64,000 nt of DNA, taken from positions 1 to 64,000 of the forward strand of contig CATJXY010000017.1 in NCBI GenBank assembly GCA_949744505.1, given 5' to 3'. Position 1 is the stretch's first letter. Each line of letters opens with the position of its first letter. A program made the position numbers and the translations under genes. Positions 24,546-33,816 of this stretch are shown here, one piece after another. The notes below the pieces were generated by a model, which worked only from the letters and a program-made list of their open reading frames with translations, was not told the origin of the DNA and ran no database searches. The stretch is from an uncultured Erysipelotrichaceae bacterium. Lineage in GTDB: Bacteria > Bacillota_I > Bacilli_A > Erysipelotrichales > Erysipelotrichaceae.

Positions 24546-25298
24546 TTAATATCCAAGTTTTTCTAAGAAATAAGGCATTTGAATAAACCACCAAGGCCAA
24601 TCGTGGGCAACATCCATTCCCCAAATATCAACCCAAGCATGAATCCCTTTTTGATCCAACACTTCTTTTAGTTTATATGTACTTTCCAAAAGAGGACCTT
24701 CCCAATCCCCTTGGCCACAACAAATTACGATTTGATTTTTGTTATAAAGGTCCATATACCAGTGATCGGATGGTAAATTATTTAAATAGTGGATTGGACT
24801 GTTGTTGTAGATATTTTCATCCATATAGCCTTGAATAAACATATCTGCATTATAAGCACCGCTCAATGAAATGACTCCGTCAAAAATATCCGGTCTTCTG
24901 AAAAAGAGATTTGCAGCATGCATTCCACCCATGCTTGCACCGGCGGCTAGTAATCCATGAACACGATTTTGATTTTCACTATTAATTTCAAAGACTCGTG
25001 GACAGAATTCATCCATGATATAGTGTACCCACTTTTCCATCATTTCTCCGACATAGCGTTTATCCCAAGTTGGATTGACCCATGTTTCATCATCGATACT
25101 ATCTGGGCAGAAAACTTGGATTCTTCCTTGTTCAATAAAATCAGATAAAGCATCGACCATTTTAAAATTTTCAAAATCATAGAATCGACCACTCTGACAG
25201 GCAAACCATACAACCGGTTTTCCTCTTGTACCATATACTTTAAATTCCATATCACGTTGAAGGGAATGACTGTATTCTCTATAATAACGTATTTCCAT
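24546..25298 (-). CDS. Serine esterase, COG4947-type alpha/beta hydrolase
   Basis: 250 aa. The nucleophile elbow GASMGGMH (Ser near residue 126) and a C-terminal VAHDWPWW histidine identify the alpha/beta-hydrolase fold; the WVNPTWDKRYVGEMMEKWVHYI block is typical of the esterase-like family. No signal peptide is present. It lies 8 bp after the ATP-grasp gene on the same strand and is probably co-transcribed; this pairing is seen in other genomes from my memory of the family. The substrate is unknown. Confidence 0.82.
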   Translation of the reverse strand: MEIRYYREYSHSLQRDMEFKVYGTRGKPVVWFACQSGRFYDFENFKMVDALSDFIEQGRIQVFCPDSIDDETWVNPTWDKRYVGEMMEKWVHYIMDEFCPRVFEINSENQNRVHGLLAAGASMGGMHAANLFFRRPDIFDGVISLSGAYNADMFIQGYMDENIYNNSPIHYLNNLPSDHWYMDLYNKNQIVICCGQGDWEGPLLESTYKLKEVLDQKGIHAWVDIWGMDVAHDWPWWFIQMPYFLEKLGY

Positions 25299-25306
25299 GA
25301 GTCCTC

Positions 25307-26494
25307 CTAAGCTTTTTCCTGAACAAATCTGATGAAGTCTTCAACCTCATTATATTCATCAAAATTACATACAAACATTTGATTTCCCATAACCAGAGAA
25401 AAGACATCCGGCATTCTGACATGCATTTTTAAATTAGATTGATATTTCTCTAAAATTTCGTCTTCGGTATGAACATAGTTTTTATTATCTTTTCTTCCGG
25501 CATAGGTACAGTAGAAATGTTGTTTATTCAAGTCAACATTGCATTGATTGAAAGCGACCATATCCGCCCAGATTTGATAACAGTCAACACTATTCGCAAA
25601 GTTGATCATATCCGGTGTATAGCCTCCTGCCGGTCGCATATTTACTTCTAAGGCAACATAATCTCCAACTTCGCCTAATTCTTCTTTGGCAGTATTCAGA
25701 CGGAAAAATTCAAGGTGGAAGAAACGACTTTTCACACCAAAAGCTTTAATTGTTTTATGACCGATTTCACGTAATTTTTCAGGAAGTTCTTTGCATGTAT
25801 AATAAGCCACATCCGTATCATCTAAAACGACGTCCATGATTGGTGGAGTGACATTGCTTGTTTCAAAAAGAACATTGCTTTCGTTATCACAGACACCATC
25901 ATATGTGCAAATAATGCCATCGATAAATTCTTCCATGATATATTGAACATGTGGAAGATTGTTGTAGAATGCTTCAAAATCTTCATCATTATTTAATTTA
26001 TAAGTATCAGCTGCACCGACACCGATATTTGGTTTCACGATAACCGGATAGCCGACTTTTTTAATAAACGCTTTACCGGCTTTTTCCGTAGAAACCATGT
26101 GATGACGAGCAACCGGAATACCGGCAAGTTTGTAGTATTTTTTCATCGCTTCTTTACTTTTGATAGAACCTATTTTATCGTTCCGGTATCCTGTTGTGAT
26201 GTTAAATTCGGTTCTTAATGCGGCATCTTGTTCAAGCCAATATTCGTTATTACTTTCAAGCCAATCGATTTTGCCGTATTTCCATGTAAAATAACCAAGG
26301 GCTCTTACCATTTCATCATAATTTTCAAGGCTGTTTACCTGATAATGATCATTGATGGCATTTCTTAATTCTGGGGCAAGATTCTCAACATTGTTATCGG
26401 TAATTGCTAAAACATTCACTCCGTTTTTTTTCAAGCGATCACAAAAATTCCAATACGCTTCCGGGAAATGAGGACTGATAAATACAAAGTTCAT
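25307..26494 (-). CDS. ATP-grasp ligase of unknown substrate
   Basis: 395 aa. The N-terminus is a Rossmann-like domain (FVFISPHFPEAYWNFCDRLKKNGVNVLAITD). The ATP-grasp fold follows, with GYPVIVKPNIGVGAADTY (glycine-rich loop), the EEFIDG block and the metal-binding EVNMRPAGGYTPD. Such enzymes join a carboxylate to an amine or thiol through an acyl-phosphate. The esterase gene starts 8 bp after it, suggesting that the two act in one pathway, perhaps making and cleaving the same amide or ester. No nearby gene tells the substrate. Confidence 0.85.
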   Translation of the reverse strand: MNFVFISPHFPEAYWNFCDRLKKNGVNVLAITDNNVENLAPELRNAINDHYQVNSLENYDEMVRALGYFTWKYGKIDWLESNNEYWLEQDAALRTEFNITTGYRNDKIGSIKSKEAMKKYYKLAGIPVARHHMVSTEKAGKAFIKKVGYPVIVKPNIGVGAADTYKLNNDEDFEAFYNNLPHVQYIMEEFIDGIICTYDGVCDNESNVLFETSNVTPPIMDVVLDDTDVAYYTCKELPEKLREIGHKTIKAFGVKSRFFHLEFFRLNTAKEELGEVGDYVALEVNMRPAGGYTPDMINFANSVDCYQIWADMVAFNQCNVDLNKQHFYCTYAGRKDNKNYVHTEDEILEKYQSNLKMHVRMPDVFSLVMGNQMFVCNFDEYNEVEDFIRFVQEKA

Positions 26495-26625
26495 AATTTT
26501 TTCTCTCTTTTCTATTTTTATTATTTATTTTTTGTTTTGTTAATTTAATTTTAGCATAGGGTCCTTTTCTTTTCAACGAGGCGATAAAATTTAAGATGAA
26601 AACAAGGGGTAAAAAACTTAGACTA

Positions 26626-26662
26626 TATAAAAAAGGATGCTTCATATGGTTGAAACATCCTT
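26626..26662 (-). terminator. Terminator of the Tat flavoprotein gene
   Basis: Arms at 26633-26644 and 26651-26662 (one G-U pair on the RNA), followed on the minus strand by TTTTTT. Confidence 0.85.
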
Positions 26663-26680
26663 TGATCTTGTGTTTTTTAA

Positions 26681-28261
26681 TTAGTTATCGATTTCAGATT
26701 TTGTCCAAGTAACAGCTTTTACATCTCCACGTGTTTCTGTGGCAGCATTGATTCCGGCAATCTTACCGAAGATCATAGCTTGCAACAAACCGTTTCCTGA
26801 CATGTAAGCAGCACCGTCTCCACTTGAGAATCCTTCTGTACATCCACCGGCAGCATAGAGTCCTTGAATGACAGAACCATCAGCTCTTAATGGGTGTGCG
26901 GCAACGTCTGTAGCAATACCCCCTTGAGTATGGCGGATTTCTCCGGTAATCTTCAATGCATAGTAAGGACCATCGAAGTTGGCAGGAAGTTTTGTACGGT
27001 TGAATACATCTTCTCCTTTTGTGATTCCTTCTTTATAGGCATTGACTGTTTTTGTCATAGTTGCAGCATCAACACCGATTGCAGCAGCAAGTTCTTCTAC
27101 AGTATTTCCTTTAAATACGATACCTGCTTCATCCCAAGTTTGGAAGTTAGCACATTTTTCAGCTTGAATATCTGTAAATGTCAAATAGCAGATATGATTT
27201 GTTTGAGCAAGGATGTGTGGAGTTAATTCAGAATATCCACCATATTCGTTACAGAAACGTCTTCCTTGTTCATTGATAAAGATAGCTCCGTTGTTTGCCA
27301 ATCCCTGATCGCTTGTTGTATCGTTGTCAACATTGTGGAAAGCATATCCTTGGTAAGCACCCATACAAGCTAGTTCTGCACCAAGTTGTTCACCCCATTT
27401 GATCCCTTCTCCGGTAGCACCGGCAGCGACGATTTTAACAGCTGGGACAGCTTCAGGGCAGTATTTTTGAAGCATTTCTTCATTGTTTCCGAATCCTGAT
27501 GAAGCTAGAACAACATTTTTGGCCTTTAATGCGAATGCTTTACCCGCATCATCTTTACCATAACATCCGATAACTGTATCTCCTTCTAAAAGAAGACCTT
27601 CAACAGCTGTAGATAGTTTAACAGTGATAGATTCCAAACTGTTTAGATGTTCGATCATCTTTGTAGTCATACCTTGTCCACTACCTTCTGCAAAGTGCAT
27701 ACGATGAGCAGATTGACCATAGTACAATGAATCCATAATAGACCAATTGACACCCATGCTCTTTGTCCATTCGATCATATCTTTTGCGTTTTCACAAACT
27801 GTATAAACTAATTCTTCACGGACACTGTAGTTATTTGGACGAAGAATATCTTGAGCATTTGCACCGACTGTATCGTCTGTTTCGCCATAAGCAATCTGTT
27901 CTTCTGTTCCTGTTGCCGGAATCTTTCCACCGGAAAGAATTGTTGCACCACCTAGGTATCCGACTTTTTCCATAATAATTACATTAGCCCCTTTTTCAGC
28001 AGCAGCGATTGCAGCACAAATTCCTGCACCACCTCCACCGATTACGGCTACATCAGCTTCCCATGCATCCATAGAAGCAACATCAACATTACATAAACCA
28101 GTATTACTTGTTGCGTTATAATCAACTTTTTGTTCCGGTTGATTATTATCGGATGAAGAAGAGTTGTTTGAGCAACCTCCTAAAACTCCCGCAACGGCAG
28201 CAGTCGCAACAGCAGCTGCTGATCCTTTAAGAAAATCTCTTCTTGAAATAGAATTTTTCAT
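26681..28261 (-). CDS. Tat-exported FAD-dependent reductase, fumarate-reductase-like
   Basis: 526 aa. The signal has RRDFLKG (residues 6-12) and a lipobox-like LGGCSNN with Cys at about 30. The mature protein is a FAD_binding_2 flavoprotein: DVAVIGGGGAGICAAIAAAEKGANVIIMEK (FAD), GATILSGGKIPATG, GFSSGDGAAYMSGNGLLQA and HTQGGIATD with the active-site His. The family covers fumarate, urocanate and related extracellular reductases; the FMN-binding domain that often accompanies them is absent here. The gene stands alone. Together with the Tat lipoprotein at 18608 it suggests extracellular flavin-based redox chemistry. Confidence 0.87.
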   Translation of the reverse strand: MKNSISRRDFLKGSAAAVATAAVAGVLGGCSNNSSSSDNNQPEQKVDYNATSNTGLCNVDVASMDAWEADVAVIGGGGAGICAAIAAAEKGANVIIMEKVGYLGGATILSGGKIPATGTEEQIAYGETDDTVGANAQDILRPNNYSVREELVYTVCENAKDMIEWTKSMGVNWSIMDSLYYGQSAHRMHFAEGSGQGMTTKMIEHLNSLESITVKLSTAVEGLLLEGDTVIGCYGKDDAGKAFALKAKNVVLASSGFGNNEEMLQKYCPEAVPAVKIVAAGATGEGIKWGEQLGAELACMGAYQGYAFHNVDNDTTSDQGLANNGAIFINEQGRRFCNEYGGYSELTPHILAQTNHICYLTFTDIQAEKCANFQTWDEAGIVFKGNTVEELAAAIGVDAATMTKTVNAYKEGITKGEDVFNRTKLPANFDGPYYALKITGEIRHTQGGIATDVAAHPLRADGSVIQGLYAAGGCTEGFSSGDGAAYMSGNGLLQAMIFGKIAGINAATETRGDVKAVTWTKSEIDN

Positions 28262-28424
28262 TCTTTCTTTCCTCCTCGTGAGAATTATATCATATACTTC
28301 ATGATGTACAAGTGAATGAGTGAAAAGACAAAATTTTATCTCTACTAATTAAAAATTATTCCCGTTTAACGGGAATAAATGACGTATTTTCCAAATTTTG
28401 GATTATTTTGTAAGGATTACGATA

Positions 28425-28457
28425 ATAAAAAGGATTTCTATTTTTTTAGAAATCCTT
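28425..28457 (-). terminator. Terminator of the ABC/peptide operon
   Basis: AAGGATTTCTA (28430-28440) and TAGAAATCCTT (28447-28457) form a perfect stem; the minus-strand tail is TTTTTATTATC. It overlaps the end of the 29-aa ORF. Confidence 0.9.
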
Positions 28458-28535
28458 CCAGTCATTTTCTCTTTTTTTTAAAAGAATGATGAGTGCTCCT
28501 ACAGCGATCATTCCTGTTAAAATGAATTTTTTCAT
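28446..28535 (-). CDS. 29-aa membrane peptide coupled to the ABC permease
   Basis: ATG 28535 overlaps the permease stop codon as ATGA, and GAGGAAAAAAT just before it is a good ribosome binding site. The product begins MKKFILTGMIAVGALIILLKK, a single membrane helix with basic flanks, and ends ENDWKDF. The overlap and the terminator directly after it indicate that it is translated from the same mRNA as the permease. I know no named family; a small accessory subunit of the transporter is an inference. Confidence 0.65.
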   Translation of the reverse strand: MKKFILTGMIAVGALIILLKKRENDWKDF

Positions 28536-30511
28536 ATTTTTTCCTCTACAATTTTAATATAAGCATGTGCGGTAAGCTTATAAATACAGGCATAAATTAA
28601 TACGAAACAGAATGTGATGATTAATGCGCAAAGGAAATATTGTTGAACAGAACCAAGGGCAATAGCGGATAGAATCTTTTTTACCATCGGATAGGCGAAG
28701 CAAGTATGAATGATAGCGGTAAGAAGCGGTAAGAAGAAGACCATTAATACCTGATCATTAATTGTCTGCTTAACTTCTTTTCTATCCATTCCGACTTTTT
28801 GTAGAATTTCGAATCGTTTTTTATCTTGGAATCCTTCGGTAATCTGTTTATAGTAAATAATTAAGACAGTTGCCATCATGAATAAGGATCCTAAGAAAAT
28901 TCCCAAGAAAAGAAATCCGCCATACAAAGCCATTACATCTTCACGATTAACTTCTTTGTCTTCTCCGTAATACCATGAATTACTTCCTTCTCTTTCTTCA
29001 AAGTTTTCAGTTAAGGTTATAAGAGATTGAGTGATTGAATCGACAGTTTTTCCTAAACTCTCACCGGAATCCATACCGATATAGTAACTAAGATCGGTGT
29101 CTTTATTAATATTCAATGAATCTAATTGACTGTCATCGATTACGACATAGTAAGTACTACTTATATCTGCATAATCTCGTCCAACCACAAAGGGAGTATA
29201 ACGAATATCTTTTACTTGAAATGTTTTTCCTCTTAATGTCAATTCTTGAAGATTGACAGAGTGATATTTTTCATAGAGAAGTATTTCATTTTCGGATAAA
29301 GAAATGCTTTGATTTGTCATTTTATTGAAAGAAGAAAGTGGGAGTACAGTAATTCCTAAGTATTCTTCGTTAAACAAATGATTTAAAGTTTGGATTTCAT
29401 CGGATTCCATAAGATAATCATAAAAAGTATAAGATACTAAATTATCTACACCCCCATTTTTTTCTATTTCATTTTCGATAGTAGAATAAATGGATTCTCT
29501 TTCATTTGCGGAATAATTCCTAAAGTAATAGCCGTAATCATTCGGATAGCGGTTGCGTATATTGCGGTCAACCCCTAAATAAATGGTTAGTGTACTATTG
29601 AGAATAACTAAGACCATGGTTGAAAGGATACAAATATTTCCAAGTCCGACAGCGTTTTGTTTCATGCGGTAAATTAATCCGGATAAAGAAACAAAGTGTT
29701 TAGATTTGTAATAATAGTGTTTATTTTTCTTGAGCAGTTTCAAAAAAGCAATACTTCCCGATGTAAAGAGGCAGTATGTTCCGATAATGACAAGGAATAC
29801 GGCAACAAAGAATAATAAGACTGCATTAATAACATCTTTTACTGTTACTGCCATATAATATCCCGAAATTAGGGAAATAAGACCAATCAAAGTGATAAGA
29901 ATATTGGATTTCGGTTCTTTTTCACCTTCGTTTTGAGCGTGAATCAAATCAATTGGATTCTTACGAACAACATTGATTACATTTGAGAATATTGTAATAC
30001 ATAAAATTGTGCCGAAAATAGCAGTTGTAGAAATAATAGATTGAATACTGATACTGAATCTTGCGGCTTGTGATACATGCATTAGTTTAAACAATAACAT
30101 CAGCATTGCTTTGTTAAATAAGATTCCAAGAAAAAGTCCTATGATAAGAGATAAAAGAAACATCAAGCAGCTTTCTAATATGACCATCATGCATACATGA
30201 CTTTTTTCCATTCCCAAAACGGTATAAAGTCCTAATTCTTTTTGTCTTTGATTGATGACAAAGCGGTTTGTATAAAGTAAAAATACAACAGAGAAGATCG
30301 CAATGACCATCAACCCAATTACCATATAGCTTTGAATATACTGAGCTCCCCACATTCCTTCAATGTTGTCACGGATAGCGGAAACATTGTAAGTCATCAT
30401 GATCGTTCCAATACAAGTCAGAATATAGGGAAAGGTATAACGGGAATTTTTTTTGATGTTTTGACGGGCAAGCTTAAATAAGATTGGCTTATTCAATTTC
30501 ACCACCCCCAC
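28532..30511 (-). CDS. BceB/FtsX-type ABC transporter permease
   Basis: 659 aa with the BceB layout: about ten membrane segments with a large extracytoplasmic domain of roughly 200 residues between the seventh and eighth (starting DRNIRNRYPNDYGYYF). The first TM region carries GTIMMTYNVSAI and the C-terminus YPMVKKILSAIALGS. BceAB transporters release or shield lipid II-bound peptide antibiotics and also signal to a partner kinase. The gene overlaps its ATPase by 23 bp and is followed by a coupled 29-aa membrane peptide. Confidence 0.9.
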   Translation of the reverse strand: MGVVKLNKPILFKLARQNIKKNSRYTFPYILTCIGTIMMTYNVSAIRDNIEGMWGAQYIQSYMVIGLMVIAIFSVVFLLYTNRFVINQRQKELGLYTVLGMEKSHVCMMVILESCLMFLLSLIIGLFLGILFNKAMLMLLFKLMHVSQAARFSISIQSIISTTAIFGTILCITIFSNVINVVRKNPIDLIHAQNEGEKEPKSNILITLIGLISLISGYYMAVTVKDVINAVLLFFVAVFLVIIGTYCLFTSGSIAFLKLLKKNKHYYYKSKHFVSLSGLIYRMKQNAVGLGNICILSTMVLVILNSTLTIYLGVDRNIRNRYPNDYGYYFRNYSANERESIYSTIENEIEKNGGVDNLVSYTFYDYLMESDEIQTLNHLFNEEYLGITVLPLSSFNKMTNQSISLSENEILLYEKYHSVNLQELTLRGKTFQVKDIRYTPFVVGRDYADISSTYYVVIDDSQLDSLNINKDTDLSYYIGMDSGESLGKTVDSITQSLITLTENFEEREGSNSWYYGEDKEVNREDVMALYGGFLFLGIFLGSLFMMATVLIIYYKQITEGFQDKKRFEILQKVGMDRKEVKQTINDQVLMVFFLPLLTAIIHTCFAYPMVKKILSAIALGSVQQYFLCALIITFCFVLIYACIYKLTAHAYIKIVEEKI

Positions 30512-31256
30512 TTGTTAAAATTGTTAAGGTATCTGAAATTTTTTGATAGAATTTCTCAGTTGTGAGCGATCCACGGTAGAGCTGATAGAAAATCTCACCA
30601 TCTTTGATGAACATAACTCTTTTTGCATGACTGGCAGCTTTGACGCTGTGAGTAACCATCAATATTGTTTGTCCGTCTTTATTGACTTCTTCAAACATTT
30701 CCAATAAAGAGTCGGTACTCTTTGAGTCCAAAGCACCGGTTGGTTCATCTGCCAAGACGATTTGTGGTTTTGTGATTAAAGCTCGAGCAACGGCGATGCG
30801 TTGTTTTTGTCCACCGGAACATTCATAAGGATATTTGTTGATAATATCTTCAATAGCAAGTTTTTTAGTCAAAGGTTTGATACGCTCATTCATTTCTTTA
30901 ACACTTTTTTTAGAAAGAACAAGCGGAAGCAGGATATTATCCTTATTGTTAAATGTATCTAATAAGTTAAAATCCTGAAAGACAAATCCGAGGTTCTCTC
31001 TTCTGAAAGCAGCCATGTCTTTTTCTTTTAACTTAGTCAAGTCATTGCCATTCAATAAGATTTCTCCTCCACTTAGTTTATCTAAGGTGGCCAAGATATT
31101 CAAAAGTGTTGTTTTTCCTGAACCGGATTCACCCATGATGGCAACATATTCTCCTTCTTCAACTGAAAAGTTGATATTCTTTAAGGCATGAACCTGTTGA
31201 TTTCCAAATCGGGCTGTATATGTTTTTTTACATCTCTTTACTTCTAATAAACTCAT
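30489..31256 (-). CDS. BceA-type ABC transporter ATPase
   Basis: 255 aa. Walker A GESGSGKTT (about 40-48), signature SGGQKQR and Walker B IVLADEP are all present, with FQDFNLLDTF in the Q-loop as in BceA/MacB/LolD ATPases. It starts at 31256 after AAAAAGGAGATGTAAAA and its end overlaps the permease start. It powers the transporter for peptide antibiotic resistance or sensing. The two-component genes sit immediately upstream with their own terminator at 31296-31323, so the ABC operon has a separate promoter probably controlled by the response regulator. Confidence 0.93.
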   Translation of the reverse strand: MSLLEVKRCKKTYTARFGNQQVHALKNINFSVEEGEYVAIMGESGSGKTTLLNILATLDKLSGGEILLNGNDLTKLKEKDMAAFRRENLGFVFQDFNLLDTFNNKDNILLPLVLSKKSVKEMNERIKPLTKKLAIEDIINKYPYECSGGQKQRIAVARALITKPQIVLADEPTGALDSKSTDSLLEMFEEVNKDGQTILMVTHSVKAASHAKRVMFIKDGEIFYQLYRGSLTTEKFYQKISDTLTILTSGGGEIE

Positions 31257-31283
31257 TTTTACATCTCCTTTTTATGCTACTAT

Positions 31284-31323
31284 TATAAAAAAAGATAAGA
31301 GGACTCTCCATCGAATCCTCTTA
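31284..31323 (-). terminator. Terminator of the BceRS-type operon
   Basis: TAAGAGGA (31296-31303) pairs with TCCTCTTA (31316-31323); the minus-strand tail is TCTTTTTTTAT. It separates the two-component genes from the ABC genes. Confidence 0.8.
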
Positions 31324-31361
31324 CAGTTTTCTCTTTATTTCTTACACTTTTGTAAGTCAGA

Positions 31362-32357
31362 TTAATCTTTGAGTGTTTCTTTATGATATAGATCAATACG
31401 AATTGTAGTCCCTTGGTTGATTTCGGATTCAATTTCTATCTTATTGTGCAAACGATTCAAGATTTGTTTAACCAAATAAAGTCCGATTCCGGTTGCCTTT
31501 TTATCAAAGCGGCCGTTATATCCGGTAAATCCTTTTTCAAATACGCGAGGAAGATCTTGTGATGAGATTCCGATTCCGGTATCTCGTATTGTAAGAATTT
31601 GATTTTGATCCATGTGAATGGTTATTTCTCCGCTCATTGTATATTTTAAAGAATTTTGTAATATTTGTTCAATGACGAATTGAAGATATTTTTCATCACT
31701 TAAAACAGTCGGAGCATGGATATCTACTTGAATCTTGATGTTTTTCAAAATAAAACTTTTTGCGTTTTTGCGAATAGCACTGCGTACAATTTTTTCGACG
31801 TCTACTTGAGTGATGACCAGATCATTTTCATATTCATCCAAGCGAATCATTTGTAAGATCATATCAAGGTAATGTTCGATTTTTATGCATTCTAAAAGCA
31901 AGGTTTCCCGCTCTTGAGTTTCACTGTTTTCAATTAAAAGCTTCAAGGCAGAAACGGGAGTTTTGATTTGATGGATCCAACAAGTTAAAACTTCACTTTT
32001 TTCTTCTTGAGCTGAGCAGGTTGCGCTTTGAATTTCTTTAATTTGAGCCTCCATTTTTTCTAATGCTTCTTTAAACATTAGTTCTTTCGGATTGTTTGAA
32101 ATCGGTATTGAAGAAATATCAACGTCATCTTGAAGTAAAAGAGATTCCATCAAGTCTAACTTTTCATTGCTTCGCTTATAGTCAAGTAATCCCAATACAA
32201 ACAAAGTTCCGATGAAAAGACAAGGAATATAAAAAATCAAGTCAATCGGGTAAGCATAAATGAATCCCAACAGCATATTTAAAATTAAAACAGAGGATGC
32301 GAAAATTAAGAAAGAAAGTCTGTATTTAAAATATCGCTTAATCTTTCCAAACAGCAT
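31362..32357 (-). CDS. Intramembrane-sensing histidine kinase, BceS-type
   Basis: 331 aa from ATG 32357, preceded by AAAGGGACTTGGTT; a longer frame opens at 32393 deeper inside the regulator gene. The N-terminus has two membrane helices separated by only a few residues (about 13-33 and 37-57), the form of BceS-type kinases that lack an external sensor and read the state of their ABC partner. The dimerisation helix has CWIHQIKTPVSALKLLI with the phospho-His, and the ATPase domain has NSLKYTMSGE and GIGLYLVKQIL. Overlap with the regulator is about 20 bp. Confidence 0.9.
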   Translation of the reverse strand: MLFGKIKRYFKYRLSFLIFASSVLILNMLLGFIYAYPIDLIFYIPCLFIGTLFVLGLLDYKRSNEKLDLMESLLLQDDVDISSIPISNNPKELMFKEALEKMEAQIKEIQSATCSAQEEKSEVLTCWIHQIKTPVSALKLLIENSETQERETLLLECIKIEHYLDMILQMIRLDEYENDLVITQVDVEKIVRSAIRKNAKSFILKNIKIQVDIHAPTVLSDEKYLQFVIEQILQNSLKYTMSGEITIHMDQNQILTIRDTGIGISSQDLPRVFEKGFTGYNGRFDKKATGIGLYLVKQILNRLHNKIEIESEINQGTTIRIDLYHKETLKD

Positions 32358-33015
32358 AACCAAGTCCCTTTTTTGTGCGTATGAAGTTTTCAAGCCCTAA
32401 TTGTTCGCATAATTTACGTAAACGATTGATATTAACTGTGAGTGTATTATCATCGATATATTCATCAGATTCCCAACATTTTTCAATTAAAGTGGTTCGG
32501 CTGATTACGGTTGATGGTTGCAACATAAGGGTTTGAAGAATCTTAAATTCATTTTTAGTTAATTCTACGCTTTGATTGTTGTAGGAAAGAACCATTTCAT
32601 TTAAGTCAAGAGTTACATCGGAAACTTTTAATTGATTTAATTCATTTTTAAAATCATAGGTTCTTCTTAATATTGCTTGGAGCTTGGCAGTGACAATATC
32701 CAAATCAAACGGTTTTGTGATAAAATCGTCGCCTCCCATTTGAATGGCCATCACCAAAGACATTTTATCATTGGCACTGGAAATAAATATTAAAGGTACT
32801 CGTGAAATTTCACGAATCTGATTACACCAATAAAATCCATTATAATAAGGAAGGACAATATCCATGCAGACAAGATCCGGAGCAAACTCATTAAACTCTT
32901 CCATAACATCTTTAAAGTTGTGGACAGTACGACAGTTATAATCCCATTTTTCAAGATGTTGTTTTAAACCATCGGCAATAATTTGGTCATCTTCTACAAT
33001 TAAAATTTTGAACAT
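32338..33015 (-). CDS. BceR-type response regulator
   Basis: 225 aa from ATG 33015, preceded by AAGGGTGAGAAC; an in-frame TTG/ATG further upstream would add 16 unlikely residues. The receiver has VEDDQIIADG, the phospho-acceptor in VCMDIVLPYYNG and the ITKPFD lysine; the C-terminal winged helix has LTKNEFKILQTLMLQPSTVISR and DDNTLTVNINRLRK. It is the first gene of the pair with the BceS-type kinase. It should activate the ABC operon in response to cell-wall-active peptides. Confidence 0.92.
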   Translation of the reverse strand: MFKILIVEDDQIIADGLKQHLEKWDYNCRTVHNFKDVMEEFNEFAPDLVCMDIVLPYYNGFYWCNQIREISRVPLIFISSANDKMSLVMAIQMGGDDFITKPFDLDIVTAKLQAILRRTYDFKNELNQLKVSDVTLDLNEMVLSYNNQSVELTKNEFKILQTLMLQPSTVISRTTLIEKCWESDEYIDDNTLTVNINRLRKLCEQLGLENFIRTKKGLGYAVWKD

Positions 33016-33304
33016 GTTCTCACCCTTAGTAAGTATACCATGATTTTCTGTCGGTGGATTCATTTTTGTGTCTTCGGTTTCTTAATTTTTCATTAGTAGT
33101 TGACTACAGTGATGAATGATCTATTTGGAGCTAAAAATAATCAGATAAAAATATCTTGATAAGTTTTAATTTGGGGAATAATCTTTATATGACATGATGG
33201 GGTCGTTTTGTAAGGGTTGGTTGACAGATTTCCATGGATAGATGGTAGCAATGCAACTGCTTGTTTTGTTACAATAGCAACATAAAAGAGAGGGGCATAT
33301 ATAA

Positions 33305-33709
33305 ATGAATATAGCAGATAGAATACAATATTTAAGAAAGAGTAAAGGAATATCTCAGGAAGAGCTTGCGGATAGAATAGGTGTTTCCAGGCAAGCTGTT
33401 TCAAAATGGAAAAGTGAACAAAGTACGCCGGATGTGGAAAAAATAATTCTTATGAGCGAATTGTTTAATGTCACAACGGATTATATTCTTAAAGGAATAG
33501 AACCTGTTTCTATTGCGAATAAAGAAACTATTAAATCTTTGTATTATGGATTTATGATGATCTGTGCAACCATAGCCGGTATAGGGTCTTTCAGTGCGAA
33601 TCGATTTCATAATTATGAGTGCTTTTTGATTATGTTAGGCGGAGCAATCGTTGGACTTGGAATGGGGTTTATTTTTCAAGCGATAAGTAGTTTGTTTAAA
33701 AGAAAATAA
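33305..33709 (+). CDS. XRE-family regulator with two membrane helices
   Basis: 134 aa. Residues 2-60 form an XRE HTH (IQYLRKSKGISQEELADRIGVSRQAVSKWKSEQSTPDVE), followed by two hydrophobic stretches at about 78-96 and 104-126. GAGAGGGG precedes ATG 33305. It lies divergent from the Bce-type regulator genes with about 290 bp between, and may respond to the same membrane stress. A hairpin (CTTGTGC at 33758-33764, GCACAAG at 33772-33778) lies downstream. Confidence 0.87.
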   Translation: MNIADRIQYLRKSKGISQEELADRIGVSRQAVSKWKSEQSTPDVEKIILMSELFNVTTDYILKGIEPVSIANKETIKSLYYGFMMICATIAGIGSFSANRFHNYECFLIMLGGAIVGLGMGFIFQAISSLFKRK

Positions 33710-33786
33710 AAGTTCATTAAGTTAAATAAGATATCATTGAAACGCATAGGGAATTGACTTGTGCGTTTTTTGCACAAGCGTTCAAG

Positions 33787-33811
33787 AAAAAAGGTCTAGA
33801 TAAACTAGACC
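33787..33811 (-). terminator. Terminator of the GntR gene
   Basis: GGTCTAG (33793-33799) and CTAGACC (33805-33811) form a stem; on the minus strand TTTTTTC follows. Confidence 0.82.
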
Positions 33812-33816
33812 GAGAA

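Noticed and set aside
33758-33778. Hairpin CTTGTGC/GCACAAG after the small XRE gene as terminator
   Set aside because: No T-run follows it directly on the plus strand, so it was not called as a terminator.
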